DNA of 64,000 nt. Source: Flavobacteriales bacterium. Lineage in GTDB: Bacteria; Bacteroidota; Bacteroidia; Flavobacteriales_C; GCA-002722245. The notes under the pieces are model-generated. The model ran no database searches. It was not told where the DNA came from and saw nothing but the letters and a program-made list of their open reading frames with translations. Shown in pieces: positions 18,456 to 27,679 of the stretch; within the stretch, counting starts at the first letter, position 1; every line of letters starts with the position of its first letter. The position numbers and the translations under genes were made by a program. The DNA is taken from NCBI GenBank assembly GCA_002722245.1, contig PBLA01000033.1, positions 165,178-229,177 of the forward strand. The letters run 5' to 3'.

Positions 18456-18532
18456 ATGTTTTTCCGTGATTCATGTCTACTGTTTTTCGTAAGAAATACC
18501 TTTTTTAGATAGGAAAATAAACCAATCCCCCA

Positions 18533-19024
18533 CTAATTAAGTTTAGAAAGTCTCTTCAAGTGTATTAATGAGACAATAATTGATGCTAATCCTATGATTC
18601 CAAAAAATGCGAACATGAGGGAAATTGAATCTAAAAGAGATAATTGAACCGAGGTGCTAATTTGGTCAACATCACTTGGATAAGTAATGTTTTGATAGGT
18701 TTTCACAACTGAATCATGAACTGATGAAATCCAACTCAACAGAATGACTACAGACACCACTAAAACTGCGGAACTTGATGTTAAAAATATGGTATTTTCT
18801 TTTGAATCTAAATTCCTCCAAAGTTTAACCACTGCAACATAAACCCCTGTTAATCCTGTAAGGAAAGAAATGAGTAAAGGCATCTTTTGCTTAAAAGGAG
18901 TCTCTGTCACAACTTCAAACTCTGAGGAAAATGATGTTTCAACAAGGAGCAACATACTTATTGTGGAAAAAATAACAATAAATCCAAAAACCATTAGGTT
19001 ATGTTTACTCGGAGAAAATTTCAC
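18533..19024 (-). CDS. Small four-helix membrane protein of unknown function
   Basis: No recognised family. With a GTG start at 19024 the product is 163 residues and contains four predicted membrane segments: about 11-29, 49-71, 80-104 and 126-152 (LMFAFFGIIGLASIIVSLI). A longer frame with a TTG start at 19063 would overlap the upstream channel gene by 35 bases. The GTG, four bases after the channel stop, is more economical. It is the third gene of a compact glycosyltransferase, channel, membrane protein cluster, which suggests a link to an envelope function, but no role can be assigned. Confidence 0.6.
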   Translation of the reverse strand: MKFSPSKHNLMVFGFIVIFSTISMLLLVETSFSSEFEVVTETPFKQKMPLLISFLTGLTGVYVAVVKLWRNLDSKENTIFLTSSSAVLVVSVVILLSWISSVHDSVVKTYQNITYPSDVDQISTSVQLSLLDSISLMFAFFGIIGLASIIVSLIHLKRLSKLN

Positions 19025-19028
19025 ACGC

Positions 19029-19832
19029 CTACATTGAATGTTGACGTTTACGGGACTTACCAAATTGAGTTACTCTTTTGATGAAAAACGCAAATGAACC
19101 CGCAGCAATTACAGCTCCTAAAAGAGGAGCGAATATATAAACGCTTAAAAAGCTTAATCTAGGTTTTGGAAAGGCGTGGTCTCCCCACTTAAAATAATAG
19201 GCCACTAGTCGAGGTCCAAAATCTCGTGCAGGATTTATGCCACATTGAGTAAATGGTGCAATCCAGAGAATTAAACCCGCAACGGTTAAGCCAATGAAAA
19301 AAGGACTTACACGAGATAGATTTTTGGAAATACGCAAAAAAAGAATAATTAACATGAGTATGAACGTGCCTGTAAGCTCATAAAAAAAAGCTGAAATAAG
19401 TGATAATTCTTTTAAGTCTTTACTAATCGGGTTAGGGAAAAACTCTCCAAATATCGCTGCAGTTTCTTGGGAATGTTTTAATCCGTTAATTAATTCATAC
19501 TCTTCTATTTTTGATATAAATAAAAGAAAAATCAATAGTCCAGCCACTATCCCTCCTGAGAGTTGAGCAAAAAAATGATGAATCAATTGCTTTACTGAAA
19601 TTTTTTTCAGTACGGCAAAACCTATTGATACAGCAGGATTTAAACATGCTTTAGAAAATGATTTCACAACATAAATCGCTAACACAACCCCTACCCCCCA
19701 AATACAAGCTACTTGAAAAAGGGAGGAAAAAGCCTTGAACAACAAATCAAAAGCTACCGCTGAACATCCTATAAAAGTTAATATAAATGTCCCTAAAAAT
19801 TCTCCTATGTTAGATTTCAATTCGGTTTTCAC
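19029..19832 (-). CDS. MIP-family channel, glycerol-facilitator type
   Basis: A 267-residue aquaporin/glycerol facilitator family protein in the inner membrane. Both pore motifs are present: NPAVS at about residues 65-69 and NPARDFGPR at about 200-208. Asp after the second NPAR is typical of glycerol-conducting channels rather than strict water channels. Six membrane helices are apparent. The start is GTG at 19832, overlapping the end of the glycosyltransferase gene by 23 bases, so translation is probably coupled. No glpK or glpD is nearby, so the solute remains unassigned. Confidence 0.85.
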   Translation of the reverse strand: MKTELKSNIGEFLGTFILTFIGCSAVAFDLLFKAFSSLFQVACIWGVGVVLAIYVVKSFSKACLNPAVSIGFAVLKKISVKQLIHHFFAQLSGGIVAGLLIFLLFISKIEEYELINGLKHSQETAAIFGEFFPNPISKDLKELSLISAFFYELTGTFILMLIILFLRISKNLSRVSPFFIGLTVAGLILWIAPFTQCGINPARDFGPRLVAYYFKWGDHAFPKPRLSFLSVYIFAPLLGAVIAAGSFAFFIKRVTQFGKSRKRQHSM

Positions 19833-20811
19833 AAAGCAATCTTCTAAGCGTAGCGAAACTAAGTAAGGATTGTTGTGTATATGTTACGTTATGATTAACA
19901 AATAGATGTTTTGCCAAATAAAGTTGCTCGAATTGTCCTGGAGTTGGAATAAGAATCATCTTCTTTTGAAGTACCCAATAATCCATTATGGATGAATAGC
20001 CAGGGCGTCCAATAATTACTTTAGCTTTTTGAATGTTTTTTATAAACTCAGGGGTTGAGTCATGACTTTTTATGGTTAGAAGACCATGTATCTCTTCTTT
20101 ATTTTCGTTTGGATTGCCTGTGTATAAAATCACTTTGTGATCAAGATTTTTAAGAATTGGAACAAGTTTTTCAATAAGTATGGTTTTTTGTGGCTCCGGA
20201 CCTGAAACGATCGCTAAAATCAATTCTTCTGAAGCAGTATCACTCTTTTTAAATCTGGAAATCCAACCAATCTCTTTTACCTTATTCATGAGCTTAGACG
20301 GAATGGGTTGAGACAACTCGCCGGATAACGTATTTTCATGATCTGGCACCCAAATTTCATGAAAACGATTGAGCCAAAAATGGTTTTGAGCGTTCACTAC
20401 ATTTTCTAATATGGGTACTTTAATATTAAGTTGATGTGTAATAATAATCGATTTGATTTCGGAACAATACATTCCATAACGATTATCACTTATAATCAGA
20501 TCTACCTTTTGTTTCTTTAGAAATCGTTTGAGCCATACTTGTTCTCTCTTTACCGCTATTTGTGTATTCAATCCATTCTTAATCAACGGCAAAATATTTC
20601 CTTTCTCACCATACTGAATATTGTACGATGGAACCTCGAACATCTTAAGTTGAGGAAACTCCTTCATTAAAAACTCTTTGGCTACTCCATCACTTGCCAA
20701 AATGACCTCATTTCCTTCATTAAGGAGATTATTGATTAATTCCCAACTTCGGGTAGCGTGCCCTAGTCCCCAATTAAGGACAGCAAATAATATTTTCTTC
20801 TTGTTTTTCAA
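19810..20811 (-). CDS. Glycosyltransferase of the family-28-like / MGT type
   Basis: A 333-residue predicted cytoplasmic GT-B glycosyltransferase. The N-terminus has ILFAVLNWGLGHATRSWEL, the Gly/His loop characteristic of this group, and the C-terminal half has a donor-binding-like segment (IIGRPGYSSIMDYWVLQKKMILIPTPGQFEQ) that resembles the UDP-sugar site of MurG-like enzymes. The start is TTG at 20811, directly before the Lys-rich MKNKKKILFAV. It overlaps the downstream channel gene by 23 bases. Acceptor and donor sugars are unknown. Confidence 0.75.
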   Translation of the reverse strand: MKNKKKILFAVLNWGLGHATRSWELINNLLNEGNEVILASDGVAKEFLMKEFPQLKMFEVPSYNIQYGEKGNILPLIKNGLNTQIAVKREQVWLKRFLKKQKVDLIISDNRYGMYCSEIKSIIITHQLNIKVPILENVVNAQNHFWLNRFHEIWVPDHENTLSGELSQPIPSKLMNKVKEIGWISRFKKSDTASEELILAIVSGPEPQKTILIEKLVPILKNLDHKVILYTGNPNENKEEIHGLLTIKSHDSTPEFIKNIQKAKVIIGRPGYSSIMDYWVLQKKMILIPTPGQFEQLYLAKHLFVNHNVTYTQQSLLSFATLRRLLCENRIEI

Positions 20812-20912
20812 CGGTTCAAATTTAAACTAAGAATTCAATACCTACCGGCTTTTTTACATTTGAAGTAATTTTGTAACCAATTTGAATTTTAGAGTTATTT
20901 GATTACATTATT

Positions 20913-23393
20913 TTGAAAATACTTTTATCATATTTCCTTATAGCGCTTTATTTTGCGTCATTTGCTCAAACAGAAAAATTTGATCAAAAGAAACTTGAAC
21001 ATCTTGTAAAAACAAAAATAGATGATTTCCGACAGTCAAAAGGTTTAAATATTCTTGTAAATGATTCTATACTTTTTATTGCTGCTCAAGATCACGCACA
21101 ATATCTTGATGGTGAAAAGACAATAACTCATTATCAAAAAATAGCAAGTAAAAAAACTCCTCAAAACAGAGCAGATTTTTATGGGGCAATCAACTATCAA
21201 GTTGGAGAAAATATTGTTGAAGTATCGCTTGATGGTTCCGAAGAAAACATAGCTCAACAAATGGTCACGGCTTGGTTAAATTCTCCAGGCCATTATGCAA
21301 ACATCGTTACAGCAGATTATGATTTAACAGGACTAGCTATTCACTATAACTCTAAAAAAAAGACAGTTGTTGCAGTTCAAAAATTTGCAATTGTCAATCA
21401 ATTTTATGTCATAGAAAATAATAAAAGTCTCTTTCCTTTCGCAGAAGAAGTCCCTAAGAAAATTGCAGATCAATTTGTTACCTCTTTACCCAAAAAGCAT
21501 AAACGACATGCATATGGTATAAAAACTAAAAAAAAGAAAGAAATATGCGAAAACAGTAATTCAAGTATTTTCTCAAACGCTAACATCGAATTAAATGCGA
21601 AAGGAGATTCGCTCTATATTGGGATAAAAAAAAGAGCCCTTTCGAAGGTTAAAAATTATTTTAAAAAGAAAAAAGATGGATTAACACTGGAGTTTGTAAT
21701 GTTTAAATATAATTATTCTTGTGATATTCGAGATAACACTAAAATTCCCACGAGAAGGAATGGTAGATGTGAATTTGATGGACCAATAATTGAACCTACT
21801 TATAAGGCAAGTATCCTAGAGCAAATAAAAGACAGAGAGGATTATTATAGATTGAAAAGAATAAGACTTCACCGCGAAGAATGTATTTGGATTAATCTTG
21901 GAAAGTTTCCTGAAAAAGTCAAAGGAGAGAAGTTTGAGATTAACCTTTTAGTTCTCAAAAAAAATCGTGTGTGTAATATTGTTTCAACTCATAGTGCTTG
22001 TGGTAAGAAAATGGTTAATCCACTACCTAAGCTTCCCTATTTTGACAATTTAACCCCTGTGACCTATTCACCTAAATTAAAACCAGCAATCAAGAAAATA
22101 AGAGTGAATTTTGGTAAAAATGAAACAAAAAATAACTCGACAGTTATTGAAGAAGCTATTGATGAACTAAACTTGAATCATCATGAAATTTTCAATGCAA
22201 ATATTGAGGCTTTTGCAAGCGTTGAAGGAAGTTTAAAAGGTAACCAAAACTTATTTAAAAAAAGAGCTGAAGGAGTCCTTAAAAAATTTGAAGAACATCA
22301 AGACTCTTCAATTAATTACACATTGAAGACTCAAGAGAACTGGAGAATGTTTTTTAAACAAATCGACACAACAAATTTAGCTCATCTTAAAGAATTAGAT
22401 ACTCTAGAAATTAGGAAATACGTTAACAAAAACAATACGCAACTTGAACATTTTTTGTCCAAACAAAGGTATGCCTACATTACACTTTACACACGTCCAA
22501 AAATCAACAACAATAATCTTATTTTATTTGCGAAAGAGAATTTCAAAAACATTATTAAATCCAATAAATTCACGACAACTAATGTTAAAAAACTAACTGA
22601 AATCCAACAGTTTTTATACGATAAAGTAAGTAAAGGAATACTTCATCCCGACTCGGTTTCCTTAAATTATCCAATTGAAAAAGAAAAGTTAGTTCAACTT
22701 AGATTTAATGAGTTAATGTTTAATTATCGCTACAAAAAGAATCTTTCTGATTTAGAGATGTATTATCAATTTGAAACCATGAATAAAACACCTCATCAAA
22801 ATGAGCTTATTACATTCAATTTCAAGTCTGCATTTTTTAACGCAAAAATAAATAGAGGAATCAAAAAAAGAATTGACAATACTTCTTGGATAATTTCAAA
22901 AATGCAAAAATTAAATTTTTCTGAAGATACAATTTACCCATTTAAACTTCACAAGAATCATCTTATTGTAAACCGATACTATTCAGATCAAGGAGGTAGA
23001 CTAGTCCCCACACTTAAAGCTTTAAGTTTTATTAAAAAACACTATGACGGATGTCTTGATACCATGTCAGCAGATTTTAAATTTAAATTGGCAAAATATT
23101 ATGTTTTTGCAAAAAATTACTTTTGGGCTATGGAAAGATTAAAACCACTAGCTGAAATTCCTAATTATAAACATTCTGTTTATATACTATATCTTAAGGT
23201 TTATAATAATCTTAAGGCTTATTCTCCCGAATATTATGATATTAATTTAAAATTGTCCAATGCAGTTGACAAACTTACAAACGATGAATGGTGCAATCTT
23301 TTTATCGGGTTCTGTAATATTAACTTCCATATTTTTGATGACCAGTCATTAAAAAATCTCTATTGCCTTAAATGCAGAAGTAAACTGGATTAA
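20913..23393 (+). CDS. Secreted CAP-domain protein with an OmpA-like segment
   Basis: An 826-residue exported protein with a TTG start. Residues 1-18 are a signal peptide (MKILLSYFLIALYFASFAQ). Residues 28-165 are a CAP/SCP domain: LNILVNDSILFIAAQDHAQY, then YQVGENIVE and WLNSPGHYANIV, close to bacterial YkwD-like proteins. Around 395-530 a segment with NFGKNE, EAFASVEGSLKGNQ and KKRAEGVLKKF resembles an OmpA-like domain. The C-terminal 130 residues are helical and TPR-like (KLAKYYVFAKNYFWAMERLKP). The middle (190-390) is unassigned. CAP and OmpA-like domains together suggest an envelope role near peptidoglycan. It starts a plus-strand run before the SDR gene. Confidence 0.7.
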   Translation: MKILLSYFLIALYFASFAQTEKFDQKKLEHLVKTKIDDFRQSKGLNILVNDSILFIAAQDHAQYLDGEKTITHYQKIASKKTPQNRADFYGAINYQVGENIVEVSLDGSEENIAQQMVTAWLNSPGHYANIVTADYDLTGLAIHYNSKKKTVVAVQKFAIVNQFYVIENNKSLFPFAEEVPKKIADQFVTSLPKKHKRHAYGIKTKKKKEICENSNSSIFSNANIELNAKGDSLYIGIKKRALSKVKNYFKKKKDGLTLEFVMFKYNYSCDIRDNTKIPTRRNGRCEFDGPIIEPTYKASILEQIKDREDYYRLKRIRLHREECIWINLGKFPEKVKGEKFEINLLVLKKNRVCNIVSTHSACGKKMVNPLPKLPYFDNLTPVTYSPKLKPAIKKIRVNFGKNETKNNSTVIEEAIDELNLNHHEIFNANIEAFASVEGSLKGNQNLFKKRAEGVLKKFEEHQDSSINYTLKTQENWRMFFKQIDTTNLAHLKELDTLEIRKYVNKNNTQLEHFLSKQRYAYITLYTRPKINNNNLILFAKENFKNIIKSNKFTTTNVKKLTEIQQFLYDKVSKGILHPDSVSLNYPIEKEKLVQLRFNELMFNYRYKKNLSDLEMYYQFETMNKTPHQNELITFNFKSAFFNAKINRGIKKRIDNTSWIISKMQKLNFSEDTIYPFKLHKNHLIVNRYYSDQGGRLVPTLKALSFIKKHYDGCLDTMSADFKFKLAKYYVFAKNYFWAMERLKPLAEIPNYKHSVYILYLKVYNNLKAYSPEYYDINLKLSNAVDKLTNDEWCNLFIGFCNINFHIFDDQSLKNLYCLKCRSKLD

Positions 23394-23420
23394 TTCAATA
23401 TATAAGTCTAATTTTATGTA

Positions 23421-24113
23421 ATGAATTTTATTATTACCGGAGCTAGTAGAGGGTTAGGAAAAGCATTTGCAAAGTATGCTTCTCGATTAGGAGGAACAGT
23501 AGGTATTGTTGCTACCAATCAGAAATTATTAAAAGACTTGTCAAATGAACTAAAAGGATGCAATGTGATTACCTATGTTTGTGATTTCACAGAACCTTCT
23601 GCTGTAGAAGCGCTTGTGAAGGAACTTCAAATGGACTTTCCAAAAATTGATGTAATTATAAATAATGTAGGTGCCTTTGAGATGGGTAATTTAAACGAGA
23701 CTACCCTAGAGGATATCGATAAAATGCTTGCTATTAATTTTAAAGCGTCCTTTTCGATCACCCAAGGATTTCTTTCTACCTTGAAACGACAGCAAAAAGG
23801 ACTCATTGTGAATATTGGATCTATTGTAACAGAAGAACCAAAAAAAGATTTTGCTGCCGCGTATACTATTTCAAAATTTGCACTTCAAGGATATACGAAG
23901 CTGTTGTGTGACGAATTGAAGGATTTTGGAGTTCAGGTGACAGAAATTATTCCTGGCTCAATTAACACTTCTTCTTGGGACGGGATTGATGTTCCTAGAG
24001 AACAACTCATTCAAAGTGCCGATATTGTCAACATTCTGAATATGGTTATTAACTCATCAAAAGGAACTAATTTTGAGCAATTTATTGTTCGACCAACAAA
24101 TCGAAATTTTTAA
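23421..24113 (+). CDS. Short-chain dehydrogenase/reductase (SDR)
   Basis: A 230-residue classical SDR oxidoreductase. The cofactor loop is TGASRGLG (6-13), NNVG is at 81-84, and the catalytic triad is Ser134 (NIGSIV), Tyr148 and Lys152 (YTISK). The C-terminus is short and the substrate cannot be inferred. The stop is two bases before the trmB ATG, so the two are probably translated from one mRNA. Family assignment is sure; the reaction is not. Confidence 0.88.
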   Translation: MNFIITGASRGLGKAFAKYASRLGGTVGIVATNQKLLKDLSNELKGCNVITYVCDFTEPSAVEALVKELQMDFPKIDVIINNVGAFEMGNLNETTLEDIDKMLAINFKASFSITQGFLSTLKRQQKGLIVNIGSIVTEEPKKDFAAAYTISKFALQGYTKLLCDELKDFGVQVTEIIPGSINTSSWDGIDVPREQLIQSADIVNILNMVINSSKGTNFEQFIVRPTNRNF

Positions 24114-24115
24114 TC

Positions 24116-24838
24116 ATGAGTAAAGGAAAACTTGAAAAATTCGCCATGATTAGCGAATATAAAAATGTGGTTGAACCTTCTATGGAAGAGGCAATGCATT
24201 TAGGTATTGCGTTGAAAGGAAAATGGAAGCAGGAATTCTTTAAAAACAATAATCCAATCACTGTAGAATTAGCCTGTGGTGGTGGAGAATATACCGTTGG
24301 TATGGCTGCCATGTATCCAGAGAGAAACTTTATTGGTGTTGACATTAAAGGAAATAGAATTTGGAAGGGTGCTACAAAAGCCATTCAAGAAAACTTACCT
24401 AATGTTGGTTTTTTGAGAACACGAATTGATTTTATTGCTAATTGCTTCGCAAAGAATGAAGTGGATGAAATCTGGATTACCTTCCCTGATCCACAAATGA
24501 ATAAAAACAGAAGAAGAAAACGTTTAACAAACAAACTCTTTTTGAGTAGATACAGTCAATTTTTAAAAAATGGAGGAAAGATGCGGTTAAAATCCGATAG
24601 CGACTTCTTTTATGCATTTACTAAGGAAATAATAGAGGAGAAAGGCCTTCAAATCCTTTTTGATTGTGATGACATCTATTCTAAATACACCCCTCAAAAC
24701 CCAGACTCTGAATTAACAAAAGAACTTTCTCTGAAAACATTTTATGAAAAGATGTGGTTGAGTGAGGGAAAAACAATTAAGTATATTGAATATACACTTG
24801 ATGATTTTAAAATTGAAGAAGGAGAGCCTCTTTTCTAA
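24116..24838 (+). CDS. trmB: tRNA (guanine-N7-)-methyltransferase
   Basis: TrmB makes m7G46 in the variable loop of tRNA using S-adenosylmethionine. The 240-residue protein has the SAM-binding motif VELACGGGEYTVGMA (about 49-63) followed by NFIGVDIKGNRIWKGA. The signature ITFPDPQMNKNRRRKR (about 121-136) bears the catalytic Asp and basic tRNA-binding residues. Length and motif order are typical. It follows the SDR gene with a two-base gap. Confidence 0.93.
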   Translation: MSKGKLEKFAMISEYKNVVEPSMEEAMHLGIALKGKWKQEFFKNNNPITVELACGGGEYTVGMAAMYPERNFIGVDIKGNRIWKGATKAIQENLPNVGFLRTRIDFIANCFAKNEVDEIWITFPDPQMNKNRRRKRLTNKLFLSRYSQFLKNGGKMRLKSDSDFFYAFTKEIIEEKGLQILFDCDDIYSKYTPQNPDSELTKELSLKTFYEKMWLSEGKTIKYIEYTLDDFKIEEGEPLF

Positions 24839-24937
24839 ATGCGAAGCCTATTTTCCGAATTGAAATAACCCACATACTAAATGAGTATTTTTAGAGTTAA
24901 TTCATTTGATGAATTTTAAGAAATTCAAATTCTGATA

Positions 24938-25687
24938 ATGAAAAAAATACTCTTTCTAATTCTTTTTGTAGGTTTTCAAACTCAAGCTCAAAAAGTCATT
25001 TACACCCTCGTGGCGCTATGTGATAACGAATCTCAAGGAATCGTTCCTGTCCCAGCCGCTATTGGTGATGGTGATAATCCTAACACAAATCTTTACTGGG
25101 GCTGCGGATATGGGCTAAAAACTTTTTTTAAAAAGAGTATCGATTGGCAATTAATTCATAGTTCTAAGATTGATTCTACAATACTTGAGCGATTAATTTT
25201 TTATAATGAAAAGCATAATACATTTCATATTGCAGAGGCCTATCGAGGAAAAGAAATAAAACAATGCAACATAGACTTTTTTAATGCCGCAGCGGGTAAG
25301 ATTGACAAGGAAATAAAAATAAATGATTCTACACACATCAACACAAATCAAGCGACCTTAGTAAATTATGTTGGCCATAATGGATTAATGGATTTTACAT
25401 TAACCCATTATCCTTCAAGAATTGATACTACAAGTAGAAAAACATCTGTACTAGCCTGTATGGCTAATGTATATTATAATAAGGGCTTGAAAGCATGCAA
25501 TGCGGAGCCTTATGTGTGGACGACTCATTATATGGCTCCAGAAGCTTACACTCTGTATGCAATTATTAATAACTGGATGAATAACAAATCTGGTTCTGAT
25601 GCAGATGAAGCTGCTGCTCAAGCCTATAACAAATACCAAAAGTGCGGTATTCGAGGTGCTCGAAATCTATTCAAAACTGGATTTTAA
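24938..25687 (+). CDS. Secreted protein of unknown function
   Basis: A 249-residue exported protein with a signal peptide (MKKILFLILFVGFQTQAQ). The mature part opens with VIYTLVALCDNESQGIVPVP, then GDGDNPNTNLYWGCGYG and LVNYVGHNGLMDF, motifs that look conserved and enzyme-like (several Cys, His and Asp) but that I cannot attach to a characterised family. The tail (EAAAQAYNKYQKCGIRGARN) is helical. A weak hairpin with a T4 run after trmB suggests its own transcription unit. Confidence 0.65.
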   Translation: MKKILFLILFVGFQTQAQKVIYTLVALCDNESQGIVPVPAAIGDGDNPNTNLYWGCGYGLKTFFKKSIDWQLIHSSKIDSTILERLIFYNEKHNTFHIAEAYRGKEIKQCNIDFFNAAAGKIDKEIKINDSTHINTNQATLVNYVGHNGLMDFTLTHYPSRIDTTSRKTSVLACMANVYYNKGLKACNAEPYVWTTHYMAPEAYTLYAIINNWMNNKSGSDADEAAAQAYNKYQKCGIRGARNLFKTGF

Positions 25688-25814
25688 TACCTTTTTTCAA
25701 TAGTTAGGGATCATGATAATCACCGATACCCTTATTTATCTCATCATTTATTTACTTCGAATAAATTACTATACACCTTGGGAAAATCAACGTATGTAAT
25801 CAGATCATACTAAA

Positions 25815-26822
25815 CTAGTACTCCCCTACCTGATTCTTAATTAAATAATCTCTGACGTCTTTTTCATTATTGAAATTTGCAACTGCAATCATTAGTTTTG
25901 TCACCGCAGCTTCCTTTGTCATCTTTCCTCCAGATATGGCATTTAACGCACTTAACGCATGACCTGCCTCGTATTTACCAATCTCTACACCTCCTTTTAA
26001 ACAGTCAGAAATAACAAGAATTGGTAATTTCATTTTAAAGAGTTGTTTATATATTAAATCTGTTATTTTTATTGGCAGATTCCCCAACCCTAATGCAGAG
26101 AGTATAATCCCTTTAAATGTATTTGACTCAAGCCATTGGGCAACTAAATTTAGATCCATTCCTGGAGTAAAATTCAAAACGAAGATCGAGTTGTTTATTT
26201 TGTCTAAAAAAAACGCTGATTTTTCTAATTTTTCATCCGTATTCTCATATTCTATGCCAGAGGATAACTTAGCTAAAACGGGGTGATTTGGGGAAGAAAA
26301 ACCGTTCATTGATTTAGTATCAACTTTAGTCACACAAGCTCCTTTGTAAAGACTCTTATGGAACCATAGAGCAACCTCTTTGACGCGGCCATCGCTGGCT
26401 ATTTTTAATGCATTATAGAAATTTTCTACACCATCTGACCCCTCCTCACAAATTGGAATTTGAGATCCTGTAATTACGATAGGTTTTAATGCACCTTTCA
26501 GTAAAAAACTTAACGCGGAGGAAGTATATGCCATAGTATCAGTTCCATGCAGTACTACAAAACCATCAAACTGCTGGAGCTGGTTCCGAATAACTCCAGC
26601 TATTTCCAACCATTCGTTGGGGCCAACAAAGGTAGAATCCAAGGGCTTATCAAAGGATTCAAAAGAAAGATTTGCCCCAATTTCTGCTAGATTTGGAACA
26701 TATTCCAACAACCGATCCAAAGAAGCAGGAACATAGTGTCCATCCTTTGACTTGACCATACCTATGGTGCCTCCAGTATAAATAACTTTAATGTTTGGTC
26801 TCATCTTTTTGATTTTCTTCAT
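25815..26822 (-). CDS. ansA: Type I (cytoplasmic) L-asparaginase
   Basis: L-asparaginase hydrolyses asparagine to aspartate and ammonia. The two catalytic Thr motifs are visible: YTGGTIGMV near the N-terminus and VVLHGTDTMAYTSSALSFLL about 75 residues later; a Lys downstream in the KGAL region completes the set. No signal peptide is present, fitting the cytoplasmic type. The start is ambiguous: ATG at 26822 (MKKIKKM...) or 26804 (MRPNIKVIYTGG); an in-frame ATG at 26843 is less likely. It lies 47 bases downstream of the sirtuin gene on the same strand, a likely operon. Confidence 0.9.
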   Translation of the reverse strand: MKKIKKMRPNIKVIYTGGTIGMVKSKDGHYVPASLDRLLEYVPNLAEIGANLSFESFDKPLDSTFVGPNEWLEIAGVIRNQLQQFDGFVVLHGTDTMAYTSSALSFLLKGALKPIVITGSQIPICEEGSDGVENFYNALKIASDGRVKEVALWFHKSLYKGACVTKVDTKSMNGFSSPNHPVLAKLSSGIEYENTDEKLEKSAFFLDKINNSIFVLNFTPGMDLNLVAQWLESNTFKGIILSALGLGNLPIKITDLIYKQLFKMKLPILVISDCLKGGVEIGKYEAGHALSALNAISGGKMTKEAAVTKLMIAVANFNNEKDVRDYLIKNQVGEY

Positions 26823-26869
26823 TCTGCGAGATAATGAAAACAATCATCATCTATTATGTAAGAATATTT

Positions 26870-27565
26870 TTACTTACTTGAATTAAACATTAATTGTTTT
26901 ACCAATTCATTTAATCCCTCACCCGCTCCTTTTTGAATATGAATAATATTGGTTAGATGAAAAGACCCAACTTCAGCAGGATCAACTAAATATAAAGGTG
27001 TTCCATGTTTTGTTTCGTTAATCAGTCCTGCAGCTGGATACACATTTAAAGACGTCCCTACTACGATCATAACATCTGCCTGTTTTACAAGTTCAATGGC
27101 CGGAGAAATATTGGGAACATCCTCTCCAAACCAAACAATATGCGGCCTGAGCTGACTACCTTTTTCACAAGTATCTCCAAGATTTAATTCCCACGAATCC
27201 ATTTCATAAATTAAACGAGAATCAACTGTAGAGCGGGCTTTTTTTAATTCTCCGTGCAAATGCAAAATGTTTGATGATCCAGCTCGTTCATGCAAATCGT
27301 CAACATTTTGAGTGATGATATGGACGTTAAAATGCTCTTCCAATGCAACTAACGCCTGATGGCCACTATTCGGTTCAACCTCAAAAAGTTGTTTTCTACG
27401 TTGGTTGTAAAACTGAAGAACTAATTTTTTATTTTCTTCCCATGCAGACGGCGTAGCTACTTTTTCAATAGGGTGATTTTCCCATAATCCATTACTATCT
27501 CGAAAGGTTGAAATTCCACTCTCAGCACTAATTCCTGCACCTGATAAAACCACTATATTTTGCAT
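26870..27565 (-). CDS. cobB: NAD-dependent protein deacylase, sirtuin class III
   Basis: A 231-residue sirtuin removing acyl groups from lysines with NAD. It has GAGISAESGI (9-18), FRDSNGLW, TQNVDDLHERAG (85-96) and catalytic His104 in HLHGEL. Tyr53 and Arg56 match the YxxR motif that lets class III sirtuins accept succinyl or malonyl groups. The zinc-binding region normally has four Cys; here the 105-150 segment holds only Cys133. The structural zinc is therefore probably missing, while the PHIVWFGE core is kept. Confidence 0.92.
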   Translation of the reverse strand: MQNIVVLSGAGISAESGISTFRDSNGLWENHPIEKVATPSAWEENKKLVLQFYNQRRKQLFEVEPNSGHQALVALEEHFNVHIITQNVDDLHERAGSSNILHLHGELKKARSTVDSRLIYEMDSWELNLGDTCEKGSQLRPHIVWFGEDVPNISPAIELVKQADVMIVVGTSLNVYPAAGLINETKHGTPLYLVDPAEVGSFHLTNIIHIQKGAGEGLNELVKQLMFNSSK

Positions 27566-27679
27566 GCTTCCAAATTAGAAAAAACACGTCATTTTAAACA
27601 AACTCTAGCACTATAAAACTAATAATTTCATTATTTTCGTTCGGTTAATCCTGAAGGATCAAATATACAGTTCAAAAAA

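Noticed and set aside
24899..24915. AATTCAT/ATGAATT inverted repeat before the unknown secreted protein gene
   Set aside because: Seven AT pairs in AT-rich DNA are likely by chance; no further support.
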